From: Chara braunii | Taxonomy: Eukaryota > Streptophyta > Charophyceae > Charales > Characeae | Assembly (NCBI GenBank): GCA_003427395.1 | Contig: BFEA01000173.1 | Coordinates: 1,303,559 to 1,348,556, forward strand | Direction: 5' to 3' | Length of the DNA: 44,998 bases | Shown here: one piece after another, positions 1-10,449 of the stretch | Layout: every line of letters begins with the position of its first letter | Position numbering within the stretch: the first letter of the stretch is position 1 | The notes under the pieces: generated by a model | The model's database searches: none | What the model was told of the DNA's origin: nothing | What the model saw: the letters and a program-made list of their open reading frames with translations, nothing else | Translations under genes and position numbers: made by a program

Positions 1-9
1 ACACACACA

Positions 10-51
<42 letters not shown>

Positions 52-55
52 CACA
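1..55. repeat. (AC)n microsatellite
   Basis: Nearly pure AC dinucleotide repeat with two single-base interruptions; it runs off the left edge, so its true length is unknown. Confidence 0.98.
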
Positions 56-618
56 TTCTCGTTCCATCCCCCTTTTGCCCCCATTTGTTTTTCGTGTATT
101 ACTTCTCATTTTCGTCATTTTTTTTTTTTTTTTGCCCGTTTTGTGGGGAATACCGGTCGTTCGTGGGTGAGTACCCCGCCCGGCGCGACGTGTTAACGGT
201 CGCGTCGGCTTTTTCAAACTGGGCGAGGTACTGGTGGTTTAAGGCAAGGTTGCCCACTAACCCCTCTTCTCTTTGTAGTGCATTTGGAAATGTTATTAGA
301 TAATATTCGATTTAATGATGAAATTGTAGGCTTAAAACTTAAAAATTGCACTCAATGGAAAAGGGGGTGCTTTGGTGAATGATTTAACCCTTGTCTGTCA
401 AACATAACAAAGAAAACCTAAGAGTCTTAAAAATAGTTCTAAATACCTACTATTATTTATCAGAGACCTCTATTAATTAGAATAAGTCAACCTACTTTTT
501 GCCATCTTCCTACGATCTGAAAGTCAACTGGGGATTAAAATTTGTGCCTATGGATGCATCATAACGTTTTTAGGGAATACAAGTGCCCTTGTTTGATAAC
601 TCATAGTTTCAAAATGTC

Positions 619-1620
619 ATGCTGGTGGAAAAATATTGCAACCGGATAACAAGTTGGAAGCAGACAAGGCATCTATCTCTACTGGGTCAGGCCTTGGTCC
701 TATCAAATGCAGTAGGATCAATATTATGGTTCACGCTAACAGTTCATCTTCTTGGTGACAAGACATATGGGCAAATCAAGAGGGGGGTTGGGCGCTTCGT
801 CTTGAGGTCAGAAGCATAGGAATAGGAAGGGTACATGCCCAAGGTAGCTTGGGAAACAATCACCTTTCCTAGACATGAGGGAGGACTCGGTATACTAGAT
901 CCCAAACAACAAAATTTAGCCTTATTGGCAAAATAACCAATAAAAGTCCCGACTACAGCCACTTACGAGTTTTGGTTGTTCCTGGCTCTACGGATCTTAA
1001 GTGAAGAATCGTCATTGAGTAGACAGAAAGATGTTTGTGTCTGCCTTCAACTTCTAATACCCTCTTATATTAATAAACAACTCAAGTCCAAGTTCTAGAG
1101 TGATGTTTTGTATGCCTGGAATAAGTTTATACCTACGGAGAGAGAATCTGCCGAATTCGATGGATACATCCTCACTCAAATCCTTTTCGAAAACCCTTAC
1201 ATCCTGGATGAATTTAGGAATTGATTTTTGGCTCAGATTCCCCAGGGAACTTTGGCAAAGCAAGGATAGAACGAGGGGTAGTTAGGGTAAAAGATATTTG
1301 GAATGAGAACAACATGGACCGGCTTGACAACACAGTTTTAAAACAGAAATTGTTTAGAGTCAGAGACGTGCAACCCAAACTTCATAAACTTATCCAGACT
1401 ATTCCTGAAGGTTGGGTGTCGATCATGCAGACATAATTCATACCAATGGATGAATTATGAGGGAGGAAACTCAACAAAAACGGACGTCATGACTTCTGGC
1501 AGATCAAGGGTCCGACTTTGGATGAATGTTTGAAAGCAATTACATGGCATAAGGCGGAGGACTCAACTTTCACAAAGGAAATTTATCCAGGGGCATCAGG
1601 TAAGTTCGACTAAATAAGAG
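619..1620 (+). pseudogene. LINE reverse transcriptase C-terminal region, decayed
   Basis: Conceptual translation in one main frame, broken by many stops, gives the region just after a plant-type LINE reverse transcriptase palm. A segment reading SWKQTRHLSLLGQALVLSNA (about 649-708) matches the thumb consensus (W..R.LSLAGR..L...V). It is followed at about 850-925 by WETITFPRHEGGLGILDP and then QNLALLAK, the usual 'GGLGI.d....N.ALL.KW' block. Around 1110-1225 the text YAWNKFIPTERES...ILTQILFENPYIL resembles the connection toward the zf-RVT domain. The YADD-containing palm is not seen upstream, so this is a 5'-truncated copy. At least five stops fall inside. The family call rests on motif recognition, not alignment. 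Confidence 0.75.
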
Positions 1621-1924
1621 GGATTGAAGAAATTGCAGTTCGGACCGTAGTACGGCGACCGAGCAAAGAATCAACTAAGTCTAAGACCTTGTTAATTGCA
1701 GAGGGTAGACCAATGACTTCACTCGGTATCCACCCATCTGCAGTAGGGTGATGCAATACGCAGAATGGTAAGTTGATTTCTTCGGAGGCATATAAACCCA
1801 ATATAGGCACTGGATTCCTTAGGATGAAAGTTAAAAAACAACCGTATACTAAGAGTCGGTCTGAGCAAGATATGTCGGGTACCTCTGTTGAATCGATGCA
1901 GACTTTATGGGTTGAGCTGAAAGG

Positions 1925-2150
1925 TATCCCGTTGTCGACCTCATCGGCCCCCGCCTTTTTTGCAAAGTGCGGAAGCCCTCTCGACCATGTCAGGAGTTAA
2001 ATGAAACAAAAACAGAGACAACTCTGGGACGACGTATAAATAATCTCGCGGACCACTGCGACGGCCACGGTAGCGTCGTCCCTTCGCCGCTCTAGCCGGG
2101 TACGCCAGTTGTACATCCCGGGGTCCCCTATGACATAATAGGTTTTCACA
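1925..2150 (-). repeat. SINE-like repeat, copy 1
   Basis: The reverse complement is clearly homologous to 11885-12100. Both contain a block GGGATGTACARCTGGCG followed by CGGCTAGAGCGGCGAAGGG and a shared GGCGGGGGCCGATG near the far end. The first block resembles a Pol III A box and a GGYTTCC-type block about 110 bp later could be a decayed B box, so a tRNA-derived SINE is possible. No clear poly(A) tail or target duplication was found. Confidence 0.6.
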
Positions 2151-2159
2151 GGGCATAAA

Positions 2160-3770
2160 CTTTCTTCCCTAAGGGGTTGTCACCACCTTTAGGGGTGTAT
2201 CCCTACCGAGTTACCGACCCACGTGCGAAAGTTGTTACATGCAATTGCAGAGGTAGGTCATCCAAGGGCGTTTTCTCGCTCGCTGTAGTATAGGTATGCG
2301 CGGTTAAAACGCCTATTGAATCCGAACGTTGTTCGTTCATTAGGGCGCTGATCTCCTAAGAACGAAGCGTACGTCGATCGACTAGGACAATCTCAACCAA
2401 GCGTAGAACTCACAACTCAATCCTAGTTCCTTTAGATACTAGTCAAAATAAAGTTATAACAACCACACATAGTTATATAGAAAGGAGTCGATCGAAGTCG
2501 ACAAAATTATATATCCAGTCTGAAAAAATCATTATATGGTACATCCAGTGAACACAAGATCAAAATAAAATCCAACCACCTCGAGTCGCAATCAATAAAA
2601 CAAAACATCATACTGAGCTGCCAACTGGAAGTTGGTTTCGACAATAACCTTAATGCAGCCGACAAGGTAGTCGGATAACCTTAGTTTTGACTTAATAAGA
2701 TGCGTCGCCAAAGTTATTCATTCCATCATATCGCCGACCTAAGATTAGGCACGCACATCCGTCTTCACAGCTCCTTAGTTTTCTTGGATGACACACTGTT
2801 TTGTGAATGATTATTGATCCGGTGCATTACTTGAGGTGTTGCATATCTCTCCCTCTAGGAAGTGGTCTGGGGTACTCATCCTCCTCATCCGAGCACAAGA
2901 CTCGGATCTCAGAAATCGGGTCGTCTCCACCGAATCGACAAAGTATCCCACTGTAGAACGACTCGCTCTGGATCGATAACAGGGTTGGCTCCTAAAGCAA
3001 CGAACCTCCGCCCCACATGCTTCCTTGAAAGAGAGAGAGCGTCCACCACAAGTAAATTTTCAGTTGATCTCATCCTCCCTTGTTCAAGGTAACTATGATG
3101 AAAAGAGTTAGAAGAGATAGAGAATAAGAACCATTTGGACAGATAAAAGTCATTCAGGATAGAAACGGTCAATCCTCAGGAAAATACTATGTTTGTTTGA
3201 CCTTACCTACTTGATTTGAATCGAATTCGTTTCACGGTGCTTACACAATTAACATTTTTCAAAACAAAGAAACCATATTGACATGCAGACAAGTGAGAAG
3301 TAAAAATAAGACAATCCTTTTCCCTTTTCTCAAATAGGCATAATCAATCTCCTTTGCAAGTATCCTTCTACCTACCTGCACAACACGCAAAGACAACAAG
3401 TTCAAGAAAAATCAATGCAATCCTATGCTCAAGTTAGACCTTTCCATTCACATGCATGATACACACAACTTTCCTCTACCTTTTCAACGAACATTCAATG
3501 AACAGGGTTAAACAAAGTATGGGTTAACACAGGTGTGATGGGAAATCTGAGTCAATCAACTGTTCTTGAGTGAAGTGGTGTCGAACGTGTCGTGGCTCAC
3601 TCAAGAAAGCCAAGTAACATATACGCGTCGCTGAAGAAACCGCAGTCCCGAGGTAAGTCTTGAGTCAACCGCTAGTCTCAATTTACTCTTAACTCACAAG
3701 TCCCACTGTGGCAGTCCCAAGTGTGAAGATGGCGAGCCGCACTCGTCTCAAAAAAATCCACCGCGTTCCT
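2160..3770. other. No gene recognised
   Basis: No reading frame in this stretch resembles a known family. It holds scattered short inverted repeats, for example CCAACT/AGTTGG around 2625 and GAACG-ttgtt-CGTTC near 2325, at a density close to chance. Composition is unremarkable. Confidence 0.5.
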
Positions 3771-3775
3771 CGTCG

Positions 3776-4042
3776 GTCCCAACTGATCCTTGGCGGTCCC
3801 AAGTGGTCCCGCACTACCGCCTGTAGCATCAGATGGTCCCAATTGCCGAAACCGCTCTCACGATGCTCTCAAAAAAAATAATAACACTCCCTGGTGTCAA
3901 AACCGCAAGTGCCACGTGCTCCCAATAGTCACTCCGCCGCCCACTGATGTCCCACCTAGCCCCAGATGGTCCCAGGCAGTCCCAACTGATTCCCGACGGT
4001 CCCAAGTGGTCCCGCACTATTCCTTCCAGCATCTGATGACAT
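3776..4042. repeat. Degenerate tandem repeat rich in GGTCCC
   Basis: A segment of about 65 bp starting GTCCCAACTGATYC at 3776 recurs at 3979 (period about 203 bp). In both copies it continues through GGTCCCAAGTGGTCCCGCAC and AGCATCWGATG. The shorter word GGTCCCA is scattered through and around both units, suggesting an older satellite-like array. Confidence 0.7.
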
Positions 4043-4214
4043 CACTTGCCAAAATAGTCTCCACCACACTTCTCAAAAGAAAATAGAACATTCAAGTTCC
4101 CACTTCGCCGGCATCGCGAGTCCCGCTCACACGCTCCGCTGGTCCCAAAGTTCCACCATGTCAAGGTCAAATGGCCTCACCGCCGCTGACATGTGTAAAA
4201 AAAAAAAAAAAAAA

Positions 4215-4424
4215 GGCATGTCATTCCACCTTGATAGGCATGGTCCAACACGCAGACTATCGCCACTACTACTAATGCCGCTCGCCATACCGCCACAATA
4301 GTCTTACTGCAAAAAAATTGGCATGTCGTTCCACCTTGATAGGCATGGTCCAACACGCAAACTGTCGTCACTATTACTAATGTCGTTCGCCATACCACCA
4401 CAACAGTCTCACTGCAATTTACCC
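4215..4424. repeat. 105-bp tandem duplication
   Basis: Two units starting GGCATGTCRTTCCACC at 4215 and 4320 are about 90 percent identical over 105 bp. A further diverged pair lies at 4537-4710, marked by AAAATCGGCAGYATATYCC. Confidence 0.85.
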
Positions 4425-5154
4425 CTTGACCGATGTTGACGTTGTGTCCCTCAGCACACCAAAAGAAAACCAGCACCTTCTCTCCTCTTAGTGTCGCTTG
4501 ACGAACCCCAATTTCGGCAGCATAACGCCGCAAAAATTATCGTCGTTGACGCCGACAAAAATCGGCAGCATATTCCCACCGGAACGTCAATTCTTCCATA
4601 CCGCAAAAATTGACAACACCTCCCCTCATTTCAGTGTCACCGAACGCGCCGTAAAAGCAAAAATAATCGTTGTTCATCCCGAAAAAAATCGGCAGTATAT
4701 CCCCACAAAAGTGGGGAAGCAACCTACCGTGGTCCAGTTCGCCAGTACCTCCACCAACACCACCTTGAAGCCTGCCACTGCAGAGGAAGTCTCGCCGTCA
4801 AATTAATAAAGTTTTAGACCTCAATAAAATTCAGGCTCAAAGTATAGTTCCTGCCGCACAGTCCCAGTCCAACAGCGTGGTCCCAATAACTGTCCCAAAG
4901 GCCCAGCACCAGCCTGAGGATGGAGCAGAGTGCTCCCTGCCTCGACTATGGTTGTCCTCCTCCTCGTTCGACGCTCTTCTGCAGTCCTCCAACCTCCTCT
5001 AGCGCTGCCTCCAGCAGCTCTTCCAGCAGCCCGGCGACACTCAAGTGTATTGCCACACACTGGCAGCACGAGTGCTTCTGTGTGGCAGCTGAGGACAACT
5101 GCCTTTTTTATAGTGGTTGAGGAGTGTTGGTCGTCACTTCAGCCCCCAGGCAAA

Positions 5155-5771
5155 ATCAAGGGTTCACAGTGAGCCCTTGATCTGACCAAGATTCAGGGCT
5201 AACTGTGGCCGCACCACAGCCACAGCCTTAGTGAGGGCAGTTTCTTTAACTGCCCTCATTTTCTTTTTCTTTTATTTTCCCCATCTATCTCGGATTTTCA
5301 TGAGATAGTTGGGGTCGTGACATTTCCAAAACTGTTTTTATTTTATTTTCTTGATAAGGGGTTGGAAGATACAACCCCTTTCAGTTTGATGTACCTGGAC
5401 CTTTTTTCCAGGGCAGATACATCGGGGAAAAGACTGTACTTAGCCTTTTTCTTTATGACCCCCCAATTTTCAGGCTCCTTCTAAAAACGGAAGTCTGACT
5501 GTTACCTCTGGCAACCTCTCCCGGAGGTAACATCTCGTGAGGACAAGTGTCCTCACGAGGATGCAAAAAAAAAAAAACAAAGAAAAAAAACAAAAGAAAA
5601 ATAAAAAGAAAACTAACTTTAACTATATCGCGCATGACCCTTACGTTGGCCAGGTTCATGTTGTTGAAACCAAAAGCCCTCCCACCTTTTACTCTGCCCT
5701 CTCATGAAAACGGGGAGGGCAGTTGCAGGTTGGGAGAGGTAGGGAAACAACTCGTGAAAATTCACGAGTTG
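5155..5771. other. Island of perfect hairpins (A)
   Basis: About ten consecutive stem-loops with unrelated stem sequences. Arms: 5155-5162/5174-5181 (8 bp); 5203-5208/5214-5219 (6); 5232-5242/5248-5258 (11, loop TCTTT); 5285-5291/5302-5308 (7); 5356-5364/5372-5380 (9); 5388-5399 with 5407-5423 (12 bp with one bulge); 5501-5508/5524-5531 (8); 5534-5545/5548-5559 (12, two-base loop); 5694-5701/5715-5722 (8); 5748-5758/5761-5771 (11, two-base loop). By a simple random-sequence estimate far fewer than one perfect stem of 9 bp or more with a short loop is expected in 620 bp. Several hairpins are followed by A- or T-rich runs. No coding region is recognised, and function is unknown. Confidence 0.85.
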
Positions 5772-6190
5772 AAATCTCGACAGGCTCAAAGGGGGGTGTA
5801 AAACATACCCCGACTTTGATGATTTAAAAAAAAAACTTTGCCCAATAAAAAAATCTGAAAATTTTCATGCGCATGGCCTAGGTGTCTGGCTACCTACATA
5901 AAAATACTCAAGGCCGCCAAAATTGTTTTACGCTACCTAAGAAAGCTTGGCGCAAACCACAAAATACAGATTATAAAAAAAATTGATCTCGTTTTCTCGT
6001 TTCCTTTTTTTTTCTTTTCTTTTTTTCCTTTCTTTTCTTTTCTTTTCTTTTTCTTTTTCCCTCCACTGAGAAAGAGGAGGCAGATGACAGGTCAGGAGGA
6101 GTAGGTCCTCCTCTCTCCCATCCTCTCATTTTTCTCTTTCTCCCTCTCCACTCAACTCCCACAGTTCCTCCTCTACACGTGTGTCGTGCG

Positions 6191-6290
6191 CCGCGAGATT
6201 CAAGATCTCGCGGTCATGAATATTCGTGCCTTCTGAATGAGGAGCTAAACATGCTCCCACACAGCCTGAAAAGGTTGTTCTTCTGCCTTT
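6191..6290. other. Further hairpins at the edge of island A
   Basis: Perfect 9-bp stem at 6191-6199/6205-6213 with loop TCAAG, then GGAGC/GCTCC near 6240-6256 and AAAAGG/CCTTTT near 6267-6289. They extend the hairpin-rich zone up to the Penelope-like element region. Confidence 0.7.
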
Positions 6291-6442
6291 TGTTCCCACG
6301 AGTCCTTTGATTGTTTGTCGTTTTTTTTGTATTTTTGTATTTTTGTATTTTGGATTTTCGAGCAGTGTTGTTAGGCACTTTAGTACATTTTTTCATTTGC
6401 CCACGCGGTTAGCAGACCCTCTGGGCCTTGCAAACCCGATTC

Positions 6443-6516
6443 ATGGACCCTGTCTTTTGTCGTTTGTTTTTGCTTTTGGTTGTCGGTACTACGAGCCTTT
6501 TCAACCCAGGCTCTAG
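6443..6516 (+). repeat. Direct repeat R1, left copy
   Basis: About 75 bp starting GGACCCTGT and containing TTTTTGCTTTTGGTTGTCGG and AGCCTTTTCARCCCAGGCTC recurs in the same orientation at 9993-10070 with roughly 85-90 percent identity. The two copies bracket most of the Penelope-like element. The right copy sits exactly where the reverse transcriptase reading stops matching its family. Confidence 0.85.
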
Positions 6517-6614
6517 TGACCCGTCGCGGCCGCCGCCCACCGGTTGAACTCGGGAGGGCAAACGAAGCCGTCAGCCTCCATTTGACGACGTGCTACTGGG
6601 TCCGTCCAGTAACG

Positions 6615-6962
6615 TCAGCAGTCCATTCGGTAATGACCGGTAACACGACGCCCATAACAAACTGGTGGTCCACGCTTCAGTGGGTCATCCCTCCTCTCTT
6701 CACGGCTATTGCCACGGGAACCCGTGGCGTTCAAGTTCCCTAGAAAGGTCACGATTATCCCGCCTCCCACGTTCAAGAGAGCTCGCTCCTCTCCGCTTGT
6801 TGCCTCTGCGATAGTGGTCGTCAGCCATGGTACTCCTTCCGCAGCCAAGTACACATGACGTAGAAAGAAACTTGTCGACGTAGCGAACTCGATCAAAGTC
6901 GTAAAAACCCACTTGAATTCCAGTCGTACTTCCACCGAAAAATCATCCCAGTATAGGTACAT
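6615..6962 (-). pseudogene. Gag-like fragment with degenerate zinc knuckle
   Basis: A 115-residue open frame on the minus strand ends with GPPVCYGRRVTGHYRMDC. This resembles a CCHC zinc knuckle (C-x2-C-x4-H-x4-C) with one extra residue and the second cysteine read as arginine. The rest (YLYWDDFSVEVRLEFKWVF) is not recognised. It lies downstream, on the minus strand, of the 7035-7322 repeat arm, so it may belong to another inverted element fragment. Evidence is weak. Confidence 0.3.
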
Positions 6963-7034
6963 TGTACACTGTCAAAGCGTGCTCACTCACTCCCAGTAAA
7001 CTGACTCCAGAAAGGTTCACATGTGCTTCGTGAG

Positions 7035-7322
7035 TATTATGAGTAAGAGGATCACACATCAAAAGGTAATCAAACCACACAGATTGAAGAAAAGATAGTA
7101 CACAGTCAATCTTCATCCATTCCGAAAAGAGAAACGTGAGAGTACACTGCAACACCCAGAAACCACCATTCATTCCGTCAAAACCTGTGGTCTTACGGGG
7201 CACGAGCCACGGAAGTCCGCGGACCGAAAGAGGATAATCGTAACTCCAATCATAGCTAATATACCCTCCAGTTTGGTACCCTGAGTTCGAACGTCAAGAC
7301 CGACCCTACGATGCGTCAGCCA
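7035..7322. repeat. Left arm of a 290-bp inverted repeat, Penelope-like leader
   Basis: Reverse complement of 10098-10385 over about 288 bp, roughly 85 percent identical by eye. Shared words include GATGACGCATCGTAGGGTC (as GACCCTACGATGCGTC here), AACCACCATTC and CACACATCAA. It ends 5 bp before the first ATG of the coiled-coil ORF at 7328, so it is likely the leader or promoter of the element. Confidence 0.85.
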
Positions 7323-7327
7323 AAACC

Positions 7328-7804
7328 ATGCCCATGAACCGCCTCGACGAACTGGACCGGACGGTCGCATCCATGCATGAATTCATGGAGATGGAAAGTG
7401 CACGGAGAGCTAAAAGGGAGCTACGGCGGCGTGAACGTGACGAAGCTCGACGTGCTGTGGAAGCAACTAGAGCCGCTGAGGAAGAACGCGCCTCACGAAA
7501 ACTTGAGAAGCAGCGCAAACGAGAGGAGGAACAAATGATGATGGTTAAAGTCGTGGAGGTGCAACTCTCCATGAATCTGGGAGACATTCGTGAGGAGATC
7601 AAGGCGGAAGTGCGGAAGGCTGTTGCTGATACCATGATTACGATGGTCGTTACCGGTAAGGGTAAGCAGGCTGTAGCGAAAGATTTGTCGTCTTCCTCTT
7701 CTGGTGCGACCAGCGATGTTGAAGCGATTACCGAGGGAACCTGGAATCTCTCCATCCAGGGAAGCGGGGCGCGGATACCCCCGTTGGTGACAGCTCCCCG
7801 GTGA
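7328..7804 (+). pseudogene. Coiled-coil N-terminal ORF of the Penelope-like element
   Basis: The frame opens at ATG 7328, just after the leader, and runs 158 codons to TGA at 7802-7804. Residues about 18-75 are highly charged and heptad-like (RAKRELRRRERDEARRAVEA and following, then RKLEKQRKREEEQ), a clear coiled coil. A Ser-rich linker (SSSSSGA) follows near residue 120. Coiled coils are common in retroelement ORFs, where they mediate self-association, but this is not diagnostic. The next segment continues in another frame starting at the same point, so a frameshift mutation probably separates parts of one protein; a true second ORF is less likely. Confidence 0.6.
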
Positions 7805-8217
7805 CTACTCCTGCCAAACGCACCAACAAACGTGTGGGCATTCGCCTGGTTCACCACTCCGAACGTTTGCAACATACCAGGACTAGGATCCTTGTTTGGA
7901 AAGCATCTCGTGGCATCACCAAGAAGGTTCTGACAGCAGTTAACCCCCCGACGACTGATATTCGTATGGAGCACATGCTTTTCTGGATTCCACTCGGCGG
8001 GAGCTTAGCTTGCATGGACTATGATACTCTCCGTTCGATCTGTAGGGATGAAGGGGTCAACTATTCAACTGAAGTTCAGACAATTTTCGATATTGCTGAC
8101 AAGCGTGCACATGAGCGATTCGGCGATCTCCTGCCAAGCTTCGACGAGTTGGTGAAGTTGGACGGTAGTTCAACACCCTTGAGCGACGACGACGACAATC
8201 AGGGTGCGGCGGTCTGA
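7801..8217 (+). pseudogene. SAP-like linker segment of the Penelope-like element
   Basis: Open frame without ATG at its start, about 138 codons, ending at TGA just before 8218. The stretch YDTLRSICRDEGVNYSTEVQ, then TIFDIADKRAHERFG, resembles a SAP-type helix-turn-helix DNA-binding motif (L..lC..eGi.Y......i..ia..R). An acidic tail (SDDDDNQ) follows. The frame differs from the upstream coiled-coil ORF but equals that of the GIY-YIG segment downstream, so the TGA may be a point mutation inside one polyprotein. The SAP resemblance is by eye only. Confidence 0.45.
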
Positions 8218-8886
8218 TGTGGGCTTTCAACTGATCAATTGATTGTCATCTCCGAGGTCATTGCGTCTTTTCGGCATTCTGCCGACGATGTGTTGGATAT
8301 GATTTTTTGTCTTTTGGTACTGGCACTATCCTTGCGCGGTTGTTTCCGTTGGTTGACTAAATGTGTCGATTTCTGGCTTCGCTTGTTCCAGCGTTATGGT
8401 TTGGAGTCTTTGAACTTGCCGAATTGTGTTTACGTAATTACATCCTTGAAATGCAAGTCTCAATATGTCGATCAGACTTCCTGACCACCGCATGTGCGGT
8501 GGAGGGAACATGTCTCTTTATTTAGACGAAATTCTAAAAACACTCACCTATATCGCTGGTGCAGATGCATGGGCATGGAATCCTGTGCTTTGTTGTCTGT
8601 GGAAGTCGTTGAAACAACTGAACTAGTTATGATCGAGTCCACTTTTATTAGACAATGGAGTCCCCATTTGGACATGTCGGGTAAGACTGGTAAGGCTCCC
8701 AACCGTAAACGTAACCATCGTCGTGGGAAACACGAGCGTAGCAATAAGCATGTGCAACAGTCTGACCAGGTTAATGTTGTGCAATCCATTGTACCGGTGA
8801 AAGTTCGACTGTGTTCTGATGACCCGTGGTCTATTAACATCTTTGAGATCCTGCGTAATCAGGAGGAACGTGGATTGCATTGTTGA
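8218..8886 (+). pseudogene. GIY-YIG endonuclease domain, one internal stop
   Basis: The reading NCVYVITSLKCKSQYVDQTS, stop, PPHVRWREHVSLFRR, then HLYRWCRCMG and VMIESTFIRQWSPHLD follows the GIY-YIG fold in order. CVY stands for GIY, YVD for YIG, the RW..H helix carries the conserved Arg and His, and the Glu in IEST is the expected catalytic acid. The final Asn of the family is replaced by Asp. This family cuts DNA to prime reverse transcription in Penelope-like elements. A single TGA at 8482-8484 sits where the family usually has Arg in QTS-R, consistent with CGA to TGA decay. A basic tail (NRKRNHRRGKHERS) follows. The frame ends at about 8886, where the next segment begins in another frame. 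Confidence 0.7.
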
Positions 8887-9992
8887 CTGATGGTGGTAAG
8901 ACTTGGTGCTCTAAGTGGCGTGGAGTACATAAGGCCTTCGAATCCTCCATTATGGAAAATGATGGGGTTGTTGGGCAATTGAAGCAGTTTAAATTTGCGT
9001 TTGAGAAACCTGGGAGCATCCTTTTTCATTACTTGAGACAGTGGAAGGCACGTAAGAGTGTGAACAAGCCGGTGTTCGTCGCACTCTTACGTAACCCCAA
9101 ACGATTGGATTCATTACGTCGTTGGGATATGAATTCATTGTCTAGTCTCTTCAATTCAATCAAGGACTTCGAGCGGAAGAGTACACGCGCTTACCTTAGG
9201 CGCTTGATTGGGCAATGTGTGAAAGATGGTTTTGGCTTTAATCTCTCTGCTCGGATTGTTGTTCGTCTATTGTTTGATGACCGACTCAAAATTGTTGAAG
9301 TACGTAAATTGGTCAATGATAAGTTAGAGGAACTCACGCCTCCTCCCTGCGTCATCCGGCGCGCACGTAGATTGCTTCAAGTTCGCATTATCTAGATTCG
9401 GAACCCTAATATTGCGAGACTATTACACAACCACCGTGCGTTTGCACGTTCTAATGTGTTACCTTGCACTTGCGTACGAGGCTATGTGCGTGTTCATTTA
9501 CGTGTGTTGGATAACGTATCCCCTCTGTTGATGAACTCGAACAACGTACCGAAAGCCTGTCGGAAGGACAAATTGAAAATCTTGGGGGGCGAAATCATTG
9601 AAGCCTTTGAGAAGTGGGCTAACATTAAGGATCTTACCGTTAATGTTTCGATAGACGAGTTGGCGTGCTGTCCGATAAGGACCGGGACAGGGGAGAAGGT
9701 GTTTTTGGACACACAGGAAGTACTGGAGTTGAAGGCTCGGCTGAAGGGGCTCGTCTTCACCCCTTTGGACCGTAATCCAAGAGAGACCCTGGTGATGTGC
9801 CCGTTGTTGTACTATAAAGGCATGATGGATTTGTTTATCCGGAGTGAGGGATATGTACCCATCGATACTTCAACTCAAGCCGTGACTCAGACGATGAAAG
9901 GAGAGTTCAAAGACAGTGGGTTACTCGAATTCGCACGTTTGGATAACAAGGGGACTATCGGCCAAGCCTATGCGATGCCCAAGCATAAGGAC
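8880..9992 (+). pseudogene. Reverse transcriptase N-terminal part, truncated before the palm
   Basis: One frame runs from about 8880 to 9992 with a single TAG at 9393-9395. The first 170 codons are a basic helical region of unknown role. Between 9740 and 9992 the text LVFTPLDRNPRETLVMCPLL, then YYKGMMDLF, then KGTIGQAYAMPKHKDLD is typical of the start of Penelope-type and related RTs (P.DKN....C..lY..m, then K....Y..PKHKD, normally followed by RPI). Directly after KDLD the match stops and the sequence becomes repeat R1. Fingers are partly present; the palm with the catalytic aspartates and the thumb are missing. The gene is therefore broken by deletion or recombination, not only by point mutation. 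Confidence 0.65.
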
Positions 9993-10070
9993 TTGGACCC
10001 TGTTTTTTGCCGTCTGTTTTTGCTTTTGGTTGTCGGGTACTACAAGCCTTTTCAGCCCAGGCTCTCGTAA
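9993..10070 (+). repeat. Direct repeat R1, right copy
   Basis: Same orientation as 6443-6516. It replaces the expected RT sequence after the PKHKD motif, so its left edge marks a recombination or insertion junction. Confidence 0.8.
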
Positions 10071-10097
10071 CTCATCGGATTGGCATACTTTTGGATG

Positions 10098-10385
10098 ACG
10101 CATCGTAGGGTCGGTCTTGACGTTCGGACTTAGGGTACCGAACGAGAGGGTATATTAACTATGATTGGAGTTACGTTTGTCATTTTTCGGTCTGCAAACT
10201 TTTGTGGCTCGTGCCCGGTAAGACCGCAGATTCTGACGGAACGAACGGTGGTTTCTGGGTGTTGCGGTGTATTCTCACGTTTCTCTTTCCGGAATGGATG
10301 AAGATTGACTGTGTACTATCTTTTCTTCAATCAGTGTGGTTTGATTACCTCTTGATGTGTGATCGTCGTACTCATAATACAACGG
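10098..10385. repeat. Right arm of the 290-bp inverted repeat
   Basis: Inverted partner of 7035-7322, starting GATGACGCATCGTAGGGTC and ending near CTCATAATAC. It carries the 5' leader of the Penelope-like element in opposite orientation at its 3' side, an arrangement known for this class. Confidence 0.85.
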
Positions 10386-10449
10386 CTATAACAGTCATTA
10401 CCACGCCTTGCTGGCGCCTTCCCCCTTCCTTCCAATGCGCAGACCTGAG

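Larger units (their letters stand above)
7035..10385 (+). mobile_element. Penelope-like retroelement with GIY-YIG domain before the RT, decayed and truncated
   Basis: Plus-strand order: leader (7035-7322), coiled-coil ORF (7328), SAP-like segment (7801), GIY-YIG endonuclease (about 8400-8680), N-terminal part of a reverse transcriptase (about 9540-9992), short repeat R1, then an inverted leader copy (10098-10385). In canonical Penelope elements the GIY-YIG domain follows the RT. The reverse order is known from the Chlamys and Naiad clades of green algae, protists and animals, so this copy most likely belongs to that permuted group. Partial inverted and tandem copies at the ends are typical of Penelope-like elements. 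The RT catalytic palm (YxDD) is absent, two internal stops and at least two frame changes are present, so the copy is dead. Confidence 0.72.

Noticed and set aside
2265-2760. A further hairpin island
   Set aside because: Stems are mostly 5-6 bp with loops up to 20, close to the number expected by chance, unlike islands A and B.
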